A stretch of 64,000 bases of DNA from the NCBI RefSeq assembly GCF_017377505.1, contig NZ_JAFREN010000011.1:44812-108811 (forward strand), written 5' to 3'. The notes under the pieces are model-generated. The model was not told the DNA's origin, did no database searches, and was given only the letters and a program-made list of their open reading frames with translations. The position numbers and the translations under genes were made by a program. Every line of letters starts with the position of its first letter. Position 1 is the first letter of the stretch. Of this stretch, positions 37,583 to 46,801 are shown piece after piece. The DNA is from Enterococcus sp. DIV0212c (GTDB lineage Bacteria; Bacillota; Bacilli; Lactobacillales; Enterococcaceae).

Positions 37583-40500
37583 TTAGTCTTTTGTATCTTC
37601 AGCAGTTTCTATTTCTTGTTCAAGCACTGCATCAGCTGCTTCCTTTGCTTCCGCTGCTTCTTTTTCTAATTGTTTCGCTGATTGTTGTTCTGCGAATTTT
37701 GTTAGGGCATCAACGGTGATCAAGTCATCATCATCATCGTCCATATCACGCAATTCGATTTCTTGTTCTTCAATGTCCAATACGCGCATATCTAGTCCAA
37801 GTGATTGTAATTCTTTTACCAATACGCGGAATGATTCTGGTACGCCTGGTTTTGGAATTGGTTCACCTTTGACGATGGCTTCGTATGTTTTCACACGACC
37901 AACAACGTCATCAGATTTGTACGTTAAAATTTCTTGTAATGTGTAAGCTGCACCGTATGCTTCCAGTGCCCATACTTCCATCTCCCCAAAACGTTGTCCA
38001 CCAAATTGAGCTTTACCTCCAAGTGGTTGTTGGGTAACAAGTGAGTATGGTCCAATAGAACGAGCATGTAATTTATCATCAACCATGTGGGCCAATTTGA
38101 TCATGTACATCACACCAACAGAAATACGGTTATCAAATGGTTCACCCGTACGTCCATCGTAAAGAACTGTTTTCGCGTCACTAGCCATACCAGCTTCACG
38201 AACAGTTTCCCAGACATCATCATCGTTCGCACCATCAAATACTGGTGTTGCAATATGGATACCTAACTGACGAGCAGCCATTCCCAAGTGCAATTCTAGT
38301 ACTTGTCCGATGTTCATACGTGATGGCACCCCTAGTGGGTTCAACATGATATCGATTGGTGTACCATCTGGCAAGAATGGCATATCTTCTTCCGGCATAA
38401 TACGGGATACAACCCCTTTATTACCGTGACGACCGGCCATTTTATCGCCTTCGTTGATTTTACGTTTTTGCACGATATAAACACGAACTAGCATGTTCAC
38501 ACCTGGAGATAATTCGTCTCCTGCTTCACGAGTAAAGATCTTCACATCATGAACGATCCCGCCGCCACCGTGAGGCACACGTAGAGATGTATCACGAACT
38601 TCACGAGCTTTTTCACCAAAGATTGCATGTAGTAAACGTTCTTCAGCAGATAACTCAGTTACCCCTTTAGGCGTTACTTTACCTACTAATAGGTCGCCAT
38701 CTTTAACTTCAGCACCTATACGGATAATTCCCATTTCATCAAGGTCTTTTAATGCATCTTCCCCGACGTTTGGAATTTCACGAGTGATTTCTTCAGGCCC
38801 TAATTTTGTATCACGAGCTTCTGATTCGTATTCTTCAATATGAATAGAAGTGTAGACATCATCTTTCACCAAACGACGGCTCATGATGATCGCATCCTCG
38901 TAGTTGTAACCTTCCCATGTCATGAATCCGACAAGGACGTTTTGGCCTAAAGCCATTTCGCCTTCTTCCATAGAAGGTCCGTCAGCTAATGTATCGCCTT
39001 TTTCAACTTTTTCGCCTAAAAGAACGATTGGACGTTGGTTGTAACTTGTTCCTGAATTTGAACGACGGAATTTTGTTACCATATATTTATCTAATGCGCC
39101 ATTGTCACGGCGAACGCGTACTTCTGATGCATCCACATATTCAACGACACCATCATGTTTACATAGTAAAGCAGCACCCGAGTCATGTGCTGATTTGTAT
39201 TCCATACCAGTTCCCACAAGTGGTGAACGAGGTTGGATCAAAGGCACAGCTTGACGTTGCATGTTGGCACCCATCAAGGCACGGTTGGAGTCATCGTTTT
39301 CCAAGAAAGGAATACATGCAGTCGCCACGGCAACTACCTGTTTAGGTGAAACGTCCATGTAATCGACTCTATCGATCGTTACTTCAAGGTTTTCACTTTG
39401 TAGACGAGCCATTACTAATTCTTCAGCAAAAGTGCCATCTTCATTTAAGCGTGAGTTTGCTTGCGCTACGATGTAGTGATCCTCTGTGTCAGCAGTTAAG
39501 TAATCCACTTGATCGGTTACTTTTCCTGTTGCACGATCAACACGACGATACGGTGTTTCGATAAATCCAAATTTGTTGACTTTGGCATAACTTGACAAGC
39601 TATTGATCAACCCGATATTTGGTCCCTCAGGCGTTTCGATCGGACACATACGGCCATAGTGGGAATAGTGAACGTCTCGAACTTCATAACCGGCACGGTC
39701 ACGAGTCAAACCACCAGGTCCTAAGGCAGATAGACGACGTTTGTGTGTCAACTCACCTAGAGGATTTGTTTGATCCATGAACTGTGACAATTGAGAAGAA
39801 CCAAAGAATTCTTTGATACTTGCAACGACTGGACGAATATTGATCAATTGTTGTGGTGTCAATGTTTCAGTGTCTTGGATAGACATTCTTTCACGAACTA
39901 CACGCTCCATACGAGCTAAACCAATACGGAATTGGTTTTGCAGTAATTCACCAACTGAACGAATACGACGATTACCTAAGTGATCGATATCATCTACGTT
40001 ACCGATGTCTTCTTGTAAGTTAAAGAAATAACTCATTGAAGCAACGATATCCGCTGGACGAACAGTTTTCACACTTGTATCAGGATAACCATTACCAATT
40101 ACGTTAACGATGCGTTCTGGATCTTTTGGAGAAAGAACTTTGATCACTTGAACGGTCATTGGCTCAGTAACCACACCATCTTCACTTGGGTAATACGTTA
40201 CGCTGTTTAAGCCGTTATCGATATGTTCACCTAATGTTTCCATTACTTGGTGAGTCAAGACTGTTCCTTTTTCAACAAGAATTTCTCCTGTTTCAGAATC
40301 AATCAATGTTTCTCCTAAAGTTAGGTTCAATAGACGAGTTTTTAGATCTAATTTTTTGTTGACTTTGTAGCGACCAACGTTTGCTAAATCATAACGTTTT
40401 GGATCGAAGAAACGAGCATTCAGCAAGTTACGAGAGCTATCCGCTGTTTTGGGTTCGCCAGGTCGTAGACGCTCATAGATGTCTTTTAACCCTTCTTCAG

Positions 40501-41200
40501 TACGAGAATCGCTCGCATTTTTGTGTAAATCTTTTTCGATTGTATTGCGTAAGCTTAATGTTTCACCAAAAATTTCAAAAATTGTATCATCAGAGCCAAA
40601 ACCTAAAGCACGAACTAATACAGTCAAAGGAATTTTACGCGTACGGTCAATACGTACGTAAGAAATGTCTTTTGCGTCAGTTTCCATTTCTAACCATGCA
40701 CCACGGTTAGGGATCACTGTTGAGCCAAAGCCTTCTTTACCATTTTTATCTACTTTTCCATGGAAATAAACACCAGGTGAACGAACTAATTGAGAAACGA
40801 TAACTCGTTCTGCACCATTGATGATAAATGTTCCCATTTCAGTCATTAGAGGGAAATCACCGAAGAATACTTCTTGTGATTTGATTTCTCCAGATTCACG
40901 GTTTGTCAATCGTAGAGTAACATGTAACGGCGCAGAGTAGTTTGCGTCATGTGCGCGCGCTTCTTCTACCGTATACTTAGGTTCTTTTAATTCATAATCC
41001 ACAAATTCCAAAGATAAGTTTCCTTGAAAATCATCGATCGGTAAAATGTCCTCAAACATTTCTCTTAGTCCTTCATCTAAAAACCATTGGTAAGAGTCTG
41101 TTTGAATCTCGATCAAGTTGGGTAATTCCAACACTTCACTGATCCGGGCGAAACTTCTACGTTCGCGGTGTTTGCCGTATTTTACTACGTGTCCAGCCAA
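37583..41200 (-). CDS. rpoB: DNA-directed RNA polymerase subunit beta
   Basis: I place the start at a TTG at 41200 (reads (M)[19 protein letters not shown]), which has GAGGAGTGA upstream, giving 1205 residues; an in-frame GTG three codons earlier sits on the ribosome site. The rifampicin-binding cluster ([31 protein letters not shown], about 470-500) has the susceptible wild-type residues. Catalytic-side motifs [15 protein letters not shown] and [24 protein letters not shown] are intact. The C-terminus has an acidic stretch [10 protein letters not shown] and a variable tail. Confidence 0.98.
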   Translation of the reverse strand: MAGHVVKYGKHRERRSFARISEVLELPNLIEIQTDSYQWFLDEGLREMFEDILPIDDFQGNLSLEFVDYELKEPKYTVEEARAHDANYSAPLHVTLRLTNRESGEIKSQEVFFGDFPLMTEMGTFIINGAERVIVSQLVRSPGVYFHGKVDKNGKEGFGSTVIPNRGAWLEMETDAKDISYVRIDRTRKIPLTVLVRALGFGSDDTIFEIFGETLSLRNTIEKDLHKNASDSRTEEGLKDIYERLRPGEPKTADSSRNLLNARFFDPKRYDLANVGRYKVNKKLDLKTRLLNLTLGETLIDSETGEILVEKGTVLTHQVMETLGEHIDNGLNSVTYYPSEDGVVTEPMTVQVIKVLSPKDPERIVNVIGNGYPDTSVKTVRPADIVASMSYFFNLQEDIGNVDDIDHLGNRRIRSVGELLQNQFRIGLARMERVVRERMSIQDTETLTPQQLINIRPVVASIKEFFGSSQLSQFMDQTNPLGELTHKRRLSALGPGGLTRDRAGYEVRDVHYSHYGRMCPIETPEGPNIGLINSLSSYAKVNKFGFIETPYRRVDRATGKVTDQVDYLTADTEDHYIVAQANSRLNEDGTFAEELVMARLQSENLEVTIDRVDYMDVSPKQVVAVATACIPFLENDDSNRALMGANMQRQAVPLIQPRSPLVGTGMEYKSAHDSGAALLCKHDGVVEYVDASEVRVRRDNGALDKYMVTKFRRSNSGTSYNQRPIVLLGEKVEKGDTLADGPSMEEGEMALGQNVLVGFMTWEGYNYEDAIIMSRRLVKDDVYTSIHIEEYESEARDTKLGPEEITREIPNVGEDALKDLDEMGIIRIGAEVKDGDLLVGKVTPKGVTELSAEERLLHAIFGEKAREVRDTSLRVPHGGGGIVHDVKIFTREAGDELSPGVNMLVRVYIVQKRKINEGDKMAGRHGNKGVVSRIMPEEDMPFLPDGTPIDIMLNPLGVPSRMNIGQVLELHLGMAARQLGIHIATPVFDGANDDDVWETVREAGMASDAKTVLYDGRTGEPFDNRISVGVMYMIKLAHMVDDKLHARSIGPYSLVTQQPLGGKAQFGGQRFGEMEVWALEAYGAAYTLQEILTYKSDDVVGRVKTYEAIVKGEPIPKPGVPESFRVLVKELQSLGLDMRVLDIEEQEIELRDMDDDDDDLITVDALTKFAEQQSAKQLEKEAAEAKEAADAVLEQEIETAEDTKD

Positions 41201-41444
41201 GCTCTTCACTCCTCTAATTAAAAGTCTATCAAAACACTAACCGAAATATTTCTTTAATATTACAAATATTAAATATCCGTAATATTGAGCATTTTTTGCA
41301 GTTTTTAGGCAAAAAAAAACCAAAAATAGAATGTGCTCTTAAAAACTTCTCGTGCGTTTCTACTTTTGTTTCCCTATTAAAAACCGGAACGGACAATATT
41401 TCGTTCCTGCTTTGTCATTTTTCAGATAGTTTTTGCATCTATAC

Positions 41445-41473
41445 ATTGTACTTCCTTCTATAGTAAAAGTCAA
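41445..41473 (-). promoter_or_regulatory. rpoB promoter with long leader
   Basis: Minus strand TTGACT (41468-41473), 17 bases, TACAAT (41445-41450). Transcription would begin about 230 bases before the rpoB start. The leader includes a GGAACG...CGTTCC hairpin (about 41,384-41,407) and a nine-T tract, so the 41,201-41,563 gap is mostly 5' untranslated RNA. Confidence 0.65.
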
Positions 41474-41511
41474 GGTTTTTTAGGCATTTAAAAAGACTCG
41501 AACTCTTCAAA

Positions 41512-41542
41512 AAAGACACTCAATTTTATTGAGTGTCTTTTT
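41512..41542. terminator. terminator of the lipoprotein gene at 41564
   Basis: AAAGACACTCAA (41512-41523) pairs with TTGAGTGTCTTT (41529-41540). An A/T-rich flank on both sides allows use on either strand; the minus-strand lipoprotein gene ends 22 bases away. Confidence 0.7.
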
Positions 41543-41563
41543 CCTTTTTTTGACGAAACGAGT

Positions 41564-42136
41564 CTACTGAACAGTCACGTCACCAGTTACTTCAGCGCCT
41601 TCTTTATCAAGAGTTGCAGAAGTTTTGTATTCTTCTTTTTCAAACGTCACTTTACCATCAACTTTTGTTCCGTTTAAAACAAAGCCATTCGCTTTAACCA
41701 AGATATCTCCTTTAACAGTTCCGTTAACGATGTTGAAGTTTTCTGTTTCAACGATCAATTGAGGAACAGTTACTGTATATTCAGCCGTAACTTTTTTATC
41801 TGAATCTTGTGCGTATAACGCTAATTTTCTATAAATATCGCCTGTTTTTTCGCCTTTATCGTGGAATTCTCCTGAAACAGTCACATCTTTGTCAAAAGTA
41901 AGATCTGCTGTTGCAGCAACGATCCAGTTTCCATCTTTACTCAATGCTTTTTCGATTACTTCTGGTTTGTCACTGATTGAAGCACCACTCACTGCATCTA
42001 CACTTGAGCTCATTGATGTTTCTGTTTTGCTATCAGAAGAACTGTCTTTAGACGCTTTATTGTCACTGTTACATGCACCTAATACTAATACTGTTGCCGC
42101 TAACGTTCCTAGTGTGATTAATTTTTTCGAAATCAT
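41564..42136 (-). CDS. lipoprotein of unknown function
   Basis: Start at 42136 (MISKKLITLGTLAATVLVLGACNSD), 6 bases after AGGAGG; the first ATG two codons earlier abuts the site. The 190-residue product has a lipobox with Cys at about residue 22, a Ser/Asp/Lys-rich linker, then a beta-rich domain with repeating DLTFDKDVTVSGEF / NGTVKGDILVKANGFVLNGTKVDGKVTF patterns, suggesting a small parallel beta structure. Not recognised. Its mature part shows no enzyme motif. It is divergent from the attenuated transporter operon and monocistronic. Confidence 0.65.
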   Translation of the reverse strand: MISKKLITLGTLAATVLVLGACNSDNKASKDSSSDSKTETSMSSSVDAVSGASISDKPEVIEKALSKDGNWIVAATADLTFDKDVTVSGEFHDKGEKTGDIYRKLALYAQDSDKKVTAEYTVTVPQLIVETENFNIVNGTVKGDILVKANGFVLNGTKVDGKVTFEKEEYKTSATLDKEGAEVTGDVTVQ

Positions 42137-42298
42137 ATACATCCTCCTAATTATTTACTATTTATTCAGTTAAATAGTAGCATGAAATCGTTTAAATTCA
42201 CAAAGATATCCTTTTTTATTTAGTTTAATACGATTAATTTTAAAAATTCACAAATTTACATCCATTAAGAGAATGTTCAGAAAATTTAAAATAATCTG

Positions 42299-42328
42299 TT
42301 GACAGCAGGCGCTCTTTTCCTTTATACT
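42299..42328 (+). promoter_or_regulatory. promoter of the attenuated transporter operon
   Basis: Consensus TTGACA (42299-42304), 18 bases, TATACT (42323-42328), about 30 bases before the leader-peptide start. Confidence 0.8.
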
Positions 42329-42359
42329 AAACACAATTCAATTTGCGGAGGGATTTTTT

Positions 42360-42416
42360 ATGACATACTCAATCAACCCACAACTGAATAACGCTTACTT
42401 TAGCTACTTTAGATAG
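42360..42416 (+). CDS. Tyr/Phe-rich leader peptide (18 residues)
   Basis: The peptide reads MTYSINPQLNNAYFSYFR. It starts at an ATG behind a strong GCGGAGGG site and ends with TAG at 42414. Three Tyr and two Phe codons, four of them in the YFSYF cluster at residues 13-17, sit just before the stop. The peptide is too short for a function of its own but is ideally built as a charge sensor for tyrosyl- and phenylalanyl-tRNA. It lies between a consensus promoter and an intrinsic terminator in front of an aromatic-type amino acid ABC transporter. Leader-peptide attenuation is rare in Firmicutes, which mostly use T-boxes; no T-box sequence is present here. Confidence 0.75.
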   Translation: MTYSINPQLNNAYFSYFR

Positions 42417-42502
42417 TTTTGTATTCATGAAATCGTGGGTACAAACAGCAAAAACCTGTTTTTGTATCTATGATGGCTAGAGCGCTTTGTAATAAACAAG
42501 CA

Positions 42503-42593
42503 GCCACGTAGACAATCCTAAGTGGCGAATAAAGAAGTGTTTACCTACGACTTTTATCAATCCATTTAGGCATATTGTCTGAATGGATTTTTT
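42503..42593 (+). promoter_or_regulatory. transcription attenuator: anti-antiterminator, antiterminator and terminator
   Basis: Terminator: AATCCATTTAG (42559-42569) with CTGAATGGATT (42579-42589) and a T run. Antiterminator: CCTAAGTGG (42517-42525) can pair over nine bases with CCATTTAGG (42562-42570), excluding the terminator. A further stem GCCAC (42503-42507) with GTGGC (42522-42526) competes with the antiterminator. Alternative structures were found by eye only. The rest of the 42,417-42,502 leader contains a TACAAACAG/CTGTTTTTGTA hairpin. Confidence 0.7.
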
Positions 42594-42629
42594 GTTTTAC
42601 CAACATCAATCATAATTGGAGGAATCAAG

Positions 42630-43607
42630 ATGAAAAAGAAACTATTAGGACTAAGTATCGTATCAGCAGTAGCATTATTGACACTTGGCGCGTGCGGCAA
42701 TGATAACAAATCCGCTGGTGGATCAAACAGTGACAGTAAAAAAATCGGTGTTTTACAACCTGTTGAACACGGCTCACTAGATGCTGCGTTTGAAGGATTC
42801 AAAGACGGTTTAGCAGAAAACGGCTTTAAAGAAGGCGACAATCTGACGATCGAATACAGCAATGCCCAAAATGATCAAGCCCAATTAAAAAGCATGAGTG
42901 AAAAATTAGTCAAAGAAAAACCAGACTTACTTTTAGGAATTGCAACACCTGCCGCTCAGTCATTATTGAATGAAACAACGGATATTCCGATTCTAGTCAC
43001 AGCGGTTACTGACTTAGTCAGCGCTAAATTAGTCAAATCAGATGAAAAACCTGGCGGAAACGTTACAGGAACAACTGATATCGTCCCAATCGATAAACAA
43101 ATTGCCTTATTACTAAATATCGTGCCTGATGCAAAAACTGTCGGCATCATGTATAACGCAGGCGAGGCAAATTCTAAAATCCAAGCTGACATGGCTGAAA
43201 AAGCTTTAAAAGATGCTGGGATCAAAGCAAAAGTTTTAACGGCCAATTCAACAAATGACGTACAACAAGTAACGACAAGCTTAGCAAAAGACGTTGATGC
43301 GATTTATATCCCAACAGACAATACCTTCGCTTCAGCAGCTGCTGTTATCGGTGAAGTCGCGAAAGAACACAAAGTCCCTGTGATTGCAGGTTCGATCGAT
43401 CAAGTAGAAGAAGGCGGCTTAGCAACTGTGGGGATCGATTATAGATCACTCGGCAAACAAACAGGTGTTATGGCAGCGAAAATTCTAAAAGGCGAAGCAA
43501 AACCTGTAGATATGCCTGTTGAAAAAGCGAAAGACTTAAAACTTTTCGTAAACAAAGAGATGGCAAAAGCCTTAGACATTGATCCAGATACTATCAAAGC
43601 ACCTTAA
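42630..43607 (+). CDS. ABC transporter substrate-binding lipoprotein, TrpX-like (aromatic amino acids)
   Basis: A 325-residue lipoprotein: signal LSIVSAVALLTLGACGND (Cys about 22), then the ABC_sub_bind domain (KKIGVLQPVEHGSLDAAFEGFKDGL, about 38-62; LLGIATPAAQSLL; PILVTAVTDLVSAKLV; GTTDIVPI). The family includes the TrpXYZ binding proteins of streptococci, for which aromatic amino acid ligands are known. With a Tyr/Phe leader peptide upstream, tyrosine and/or phenylalanine is the best guess. First structural gene of the operon; GGAGG site 9 bases before the ATG. Confidence 0.85.
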   Translation: MKKKLLGLSIVSAVALLTLGACGNDNKSAGGSNSDSKKIGVLQPVEHGSLDAAFEGFKDGLAENGFKEGDNLTIEYSNAQNDQAQLKSMSEKLVKEKPDLLLGIATPAAQSLLNETTDIPILVTAVTDLVSAKLVKSDEKPGGNVTGTTDIVPIDKQIALLLNIVPDAKTVGIMYNAGEANSKIQADMAEKALKDAGIKAKVLTANSTNDVQQVTTSLAKDVDAIYIPTDNTFASAAAVIGEVAKEHKVPVIAGSIDQVEEGGLATVGIDYRSLGKQTGVMAAKILKGEAKPVDMPVEKAKDLKLFVNKEMAKALDIDPDTIKAP

Positions 43608-43614
43608 TTTTTTC

Positions 43615-43641
43615 CCCGCATTTTTAATCAAGAAATGCGGG
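43615..43641 (+). other. intra-operon hairpin between binding protein and permease genes
   Basis: A 9-bp stem, CCCGCATTT with AAATGCGGG, without a T run. It probably protects the 3' end of the highly expressed binding-protein mRNA or is a processing site. Confidence 0.5.
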
Positions 43642-43675
43642 AATACATAAACTATATTGAAAGAAGCTGATTTTA

Positions 43676-44626
43676 TTGTTAGACATATTACTTTCCTCAA
43701 CCTCTCAAGGTCTTCTTTGGTCCTTACTGGCCATTGGAGTCTTTCTAACTTACCGTATTTTAGACATTGCTGATTTAACGACCGAAGGAAGTTTTCCACT
43801 AGGTGGTGCGGTGGCTGCCGTTATACTAGCAAAAGATCCTGCCACCTGGCCTGATCCTATCCAATCATTGTTCAATCTTCACTCGATGATACCACCGATT
43901 GTCGCATTACTTTTTGCTTTTATTGCTGGTATGTTGGCGGGTCTTGTTTCCGGTCTTCTTCATACTAAATTAAAAATCCCTGCATTATTAGCAGGAATCA
44001 TCACCATGACTGGACTTTACAGTATAAACTCACGTATCATGGGTGCTCCAAATATTTCTTTGATTGGGACAGATTCCATTTTCTCTCATGCTCAGTCCTT
44101 AGGTCTCACTAAAATCAACAGCGCGATTGTTGTCGGCTCGATCATTGTAATTATAGTCATTGTTTTACTTGTTCTATTCTTTAAAACTGAAATCGGCTTA
44201 GCCACCAGAGCTACAGGGGACAATATCGACATGAGTGAAGCCAACGGAATCAAAACGGACAATATGAAAATCATCGGCTATATGCTATCAAATGGTTGTA
44301 TCGCTTTAGCAGGTGCTTTACTCGTACAAAATAATAACTTTGCTGATTTAAATTCTGGTATTGGAACCATCGTTATTGGACTTGCTTCGATCATCATCGC
44401 TGAAGTTCTATTCAAAAACAAATCACTTGGTCTGCGTTTGATTACGATTGTGATTGGTGCTATTTTGTATCGCTTTATCCTAGCCTGCGTTTTAGAATTA
44501 CGTGTTGATCCGGCAGATTTAAAATTATTCTCAGCAATCATTTTAGTCATCTGTCTATCTTCACCACTGATTCAAAAAAAATTAGGACTTTCAAAACTAG
44601 GGAAACGTAAAGGAGGCGCAAATTGA
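43676..44626 (+). CDS. ABC transporter permease, TrpY-like
   Basis: This 316-residue membrane protein is a branched-chain-type permease (BPD_transp_2 fold) with about eight segments. It begins at a TTG (MLDILLSSTSQGLLWSLLAIG). Conserved parts: FLTYRILDIADLTTEGSFPLGGAVAA (about 23-48), KLKIPALLAGIITMTGLYSINSRIMG (about 101-126) and the C-terminal EVLFKNKSLGLRLITIVIGAILYRFI. The initiation site is weak, with only GAAAG upstream, so translation may depend on the upstream gene. It overlaps the ATPase gene by one base (TGATG). Confidence 0.88.
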   Translation: MLDILLSSTSQGLLWSLLAIGVFLTYRILDIADLTTEGSFPLGGAVAAVILAKDPATWPDPIQSLFNLHSMIPPIVALLFAFIAGMLAGLVSGLLHTKLKIPALLAGIITMTGLYSINSRIMGAPNISLIGTDSIFSHAQSLGLTKINSAIVVGSIIVIIVIVLLVLFFKTEIGLATRATGDNIDMSEANGIKTDNMKIIGYMLSNGCIALAGALLVQNNNFADLNSGIGTIVIGLASIIIAEVLFKNKSLGLRLITIVIGAILYRFILACVLELRVDPADLKLFSAIILVICLSSPLIQKKLGLSKLGKRKGGAN

Positions 44627-45429
44627 TGGAACCTGTATTAACAATCAAAAACTTACATCAATATTTTGAACGTGGAACAGTCAACGAAAACCACGTATTA
44701 AAAGGAATTGATTTAACAATCAATCAAGGCGAGTTTATTACGATCATCGGCGGAAATGGTGCTGGTAAATCTACTTTGCTAAATAGTATTGCCGGAACGT
44801 TACCGATTGAAGAAGGTCAATTAACTTTAAATGGCAAAGACATCACCAAACAGCGAGTTGTCGCTCGCTCCAAACAAATCAGCCGCGTTTTCCAAGATCC
44901 TAAGATGGGGACTGCCGTTCGTTTAACGGTTGAAGAAAATATGGCCCTTGCTATGAAACGCGGGAAAAAACGCGGGCTAGGAAATGGTGTTCGCAAAAAT
45001 AACCGCAATTTCTTTAAAGAGCAGTTAGCCAGCTTGAATTTAGGATTAGAAAATCGTTTAGGTGCAGAAATTGGTTTATTATCTGGCGGACAGCGTCAAG
45101 CAATCACGCTACTCATGGCTACCTTGATTCGCCCAGAATTGATTTTATTAGATGAACATACCGCAGCTCTTGACCCTAAGACGTCGATCACAGTTATGGA
45201 GCTGACTGAAAAATTGATCCAAGAACAAAACTTAACGGCCTTCATGGTGACACATGATATGGAAGATGCGATTCGTTACGGTAATCGTTTGATCATGCTT
45301 CATCAAGGTCAAGTCGTTGTAGATGTACCCGCCGAGCAGAAAAAAGATCTGACTGTGAATGAATTAATGGATATGTTCCATAAAAATAGCGGTACAGAAT
45401 TAAAAGATGATCAATTATTGTTGGTTTAA
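44626..45429 (+). CDS. ABC transporter ATP-binding protein, TrpZ-like
   Basis: The ATG at 44626 overlaps the permease stop; AAAGGAGG lies upstream. The 267-residue ATPase has Walker A (GGNGAGKSTLLN, about 45-56), the Q loop (RVFQDPKMG), signature LLSGGQRQAITLLMATLI (about 147-164), Walker B LILLDEHTAALDPKT and the switch His in VTHDMEDAIRYG. It powers the uptake system formed with the two preceding genes. A strong terminator follows. Confidence 0.93.
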   Translation: MEPVLTIKNLHQYFERGTVNENHVLKGIDLTINQGEFITIIGGNGAGKSTLLNSIAGTLPIEEGQLTLNGKDITKQRVVARSKQISRVFQDPKMGTAVRLTVEENMALAMKRGKKRGLGNGVRKNNRNFFKEQLASLNLGLENRLGAEIGLLSGGQRQAITLLMATLIRPELILLDEHTAALDPKTSITVMELTEKLIQEQNLTAFMVTHDMEDAIRYGNRLIMLHQGQVVVDVPAEQKKDLTVNELMDMFHKNSGTELKDDQLLLV

Positions 45430-45431
45430 AC

Positions 45432-45475
45432 AAAAAGGAGTTCAAAGTGTATGATACACTCGAACTCCTTTTTTT
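45432..45475 (+). terminator. terminator of the transporter operon
   Basis: AAGGAGTTC and AGTGT pair with ACACT and GAACTCCTT, followed by TTTTTTT. Confidence 0.85.
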
Positions 45476-45493
45476 CATTTATTTAAGTAGCAA

Positions 45494-45706
45494 TTAGCCA
45501 CCTATTAAAAAGTCTAAAACGTTCCAACCGTCAGATGTTTGTCCACGGTATAATTCCGTAAATCCACATCTCGTACAGCTAACTGTGATAAATTTTTTGT
45601 TTTGTACATCAAATATTTTCGCAAAGTTTCCTCCTGTTGCTTGAAACTGATCGGAAACATAGTGTTCATTTCCACACTTATCACACACATATTGTTGCTT
45701 TTCCAT
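45494..45706 (-). CDS. small zinc-ribbon protein
   Basis: Start at 45706 (MEKQQYVCDKCGNEHY) after GGGGAAG; 70 residues. Two CxxC pairs (CDKC about 8-11, CTRC about 45-48) form a zinc ribbon, followed by the conserved FTELYRGQTSDGWNVLDFLIGG end. The group is described as putative nucleic-acid-binding zinc-ribbon proteins; no specific role is known. Monocistronic. A decayed second copy of the C-terminus lies about 1 kb away at 46,667-46,711. Confidence 0.8.
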   Translation of the reverse strand: MEKQQYVCDKCGNEHYVSDQFQATGGNFAKIFDVQNKKFITVSCTRCGFTELYRGQTSDGWNVLDFLIGG

Positions 45707-45922
45707 TCTTCCCCACTCCATCTCTATATATGATTACGATTATTTCTCGTTCCTACCATTTAAGTATAACAAGCTTTCAAAAAGAAATCATACATCCTAA
45801 GAAGGATTTTCTCCTCCTCTTTCAGCCGTATTGTAGATGGTATAGCCAAAGTCGTTTAACCTATCATTATTGACACGACACCTTTTAAAACAGAATAGCT
45901 TTCTCCCGTGATTCCAATTTCT

Positions 45923-46510
45923 TTAAATCGCAACAAAGGAATTAAGAATATCTACAACAGCCTCTGTATTTTTTTCAAAAAATGACGGAGGAGCAATCAT
46001 ATCAATCCCTACATATGCGGTTTCAGTTTCTAATAAATAATGGTGAATTTCTATCAAAATACCGTTATCTTTTATAACACCCCATACTTCTTCTCCTGAA
46101 TAATGTACCGTTTGACATGGTCGTTTCTCTACCTTATCTCCTACTAATTGCAGGTTTTCATCTACCGTCATTTGTTCTATAAAGCTTTGTTTAAAAGCAT
46201 CAAAACTTTCAAAGTCTATTTTTTCCGTAGCGTAAACCCCTATATATTCACCTTTATTCTCATCGCCCATACTCAGATCTATATACTCTTCTAGCTCTTC
46301 TGCAACCCAGTTTTCTAAAACATCCATCTTATAAGGCGTTTCCATTATTTGAAAATTAACTTCTCTCAATGAAACTTTTTTTTGCTTAAGCGGTTTAATT
46401 GTTTCAACTGTGGAAAGTGTTTCTTCTTTTTTTACATCAACTTCCTTATTTGTATTACCGCAACCTGACAATACCAATATTAGTGATGTTACCAACATCC
46501 ATTTTTTCAT
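45923..46510 (-). CDS. lipoprotein of unknown function
   Basis: Start at 46510 (MKKWMLVTSLILVLSGCGNTN), with AAGGAG 9 bases upstream; about 195 residues, lipid-modified Cys about residue 17. The mature domain (VSLREVNFQIMETPYKMDVLENW..., GEYIGVYATEKIDFESFDAFKQSF, TVHYSGEEVWGVIKDNGILIEIHHYLLETETAYVGIDMIAPPSFF) has a PsbP/MOG1-like look: a small alpha-beta domain handling user-type stress responses in other lipoproteins. That comparison is weak. Monocistronic. Confidence 0.6.
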   Translation of the reverse strand: MKKWMLVTSLILVLSGCGNTNKEVDVKKEETLSTVETIKPLKQKKVSLREVNFQIMETPYKMDVLENWVAEELEEYIDLSMGDENKGEYIGVYATEKIDFESFDAFKQSFIEQMTVDENLQLVGDKVEKRPCQTVHYSGEEVWGVIKDNGILIEIHHYLLETETAYVGIDMIAPPSFFEKNTEAVVDILNSFVAI

Positions 46511-46666
46511 ATTCTTACTCCTTTTTTGCATATATATTTATAAAAAAAATAAAGACCAACTTTTATCATATTCCCCAAATCATTTTACTCAATTCTATCA
46601 TTTATTTCTACTCTTTCAAAATCCAATAATGGTTCAAATAGCGAAGAATTAACATGTTATACTGTT

Positions 46667-46711
46667 TAACCCTTCAAACAAAAAATCTAAGACATGCCAA
46701 GCATCTGACAT
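46667..46711 (-). pseudogene. C-terminal remnant of a second zinc-ribbon gene
   Basis: The minus strand reads SDAWHVLDFLFEG, matching SDGWNVLDFLIGG of the gene at 45494. No CxxC part remains. Both copies have the 15-mer TTTCAGCCGTATTGT upstream (45820-45834 and 46729-46743), so an ancient duplication with internal deletion is likely. Otherwise the 46,511-46,801 gap holds only the promoter sides of the flanking genes. Confidence 0.55.
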
Positions 46712-46801
46712 TTACCTGAATCACCATTTTTCAGCCGTATTGTGGTTGACCCACCTTCCTCCCATCAGATACAATAAAACTACTATAAAGGAGCGAAGTA
46801 T

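Noticed and set aside
40381..40710. 109-codon frame opposite rpoB
   Set aside because: Antisense to an essential conserved gene, no initiation signal.
42299..42629. T-box riboswitch upstream of the aromatic-type transporter
   Set aside because: The AGGGTGGNACCGCG antiterminator motif is missing; GTGGGTAC near 42,435 is not a match. A leader-peptide attenuator explains the sequence better.
46399..46652. Small plus-strand frames upstream of birA
   Set aside because: They overlap the lipoprotein gene start on the other strand and have no ribosome sites.
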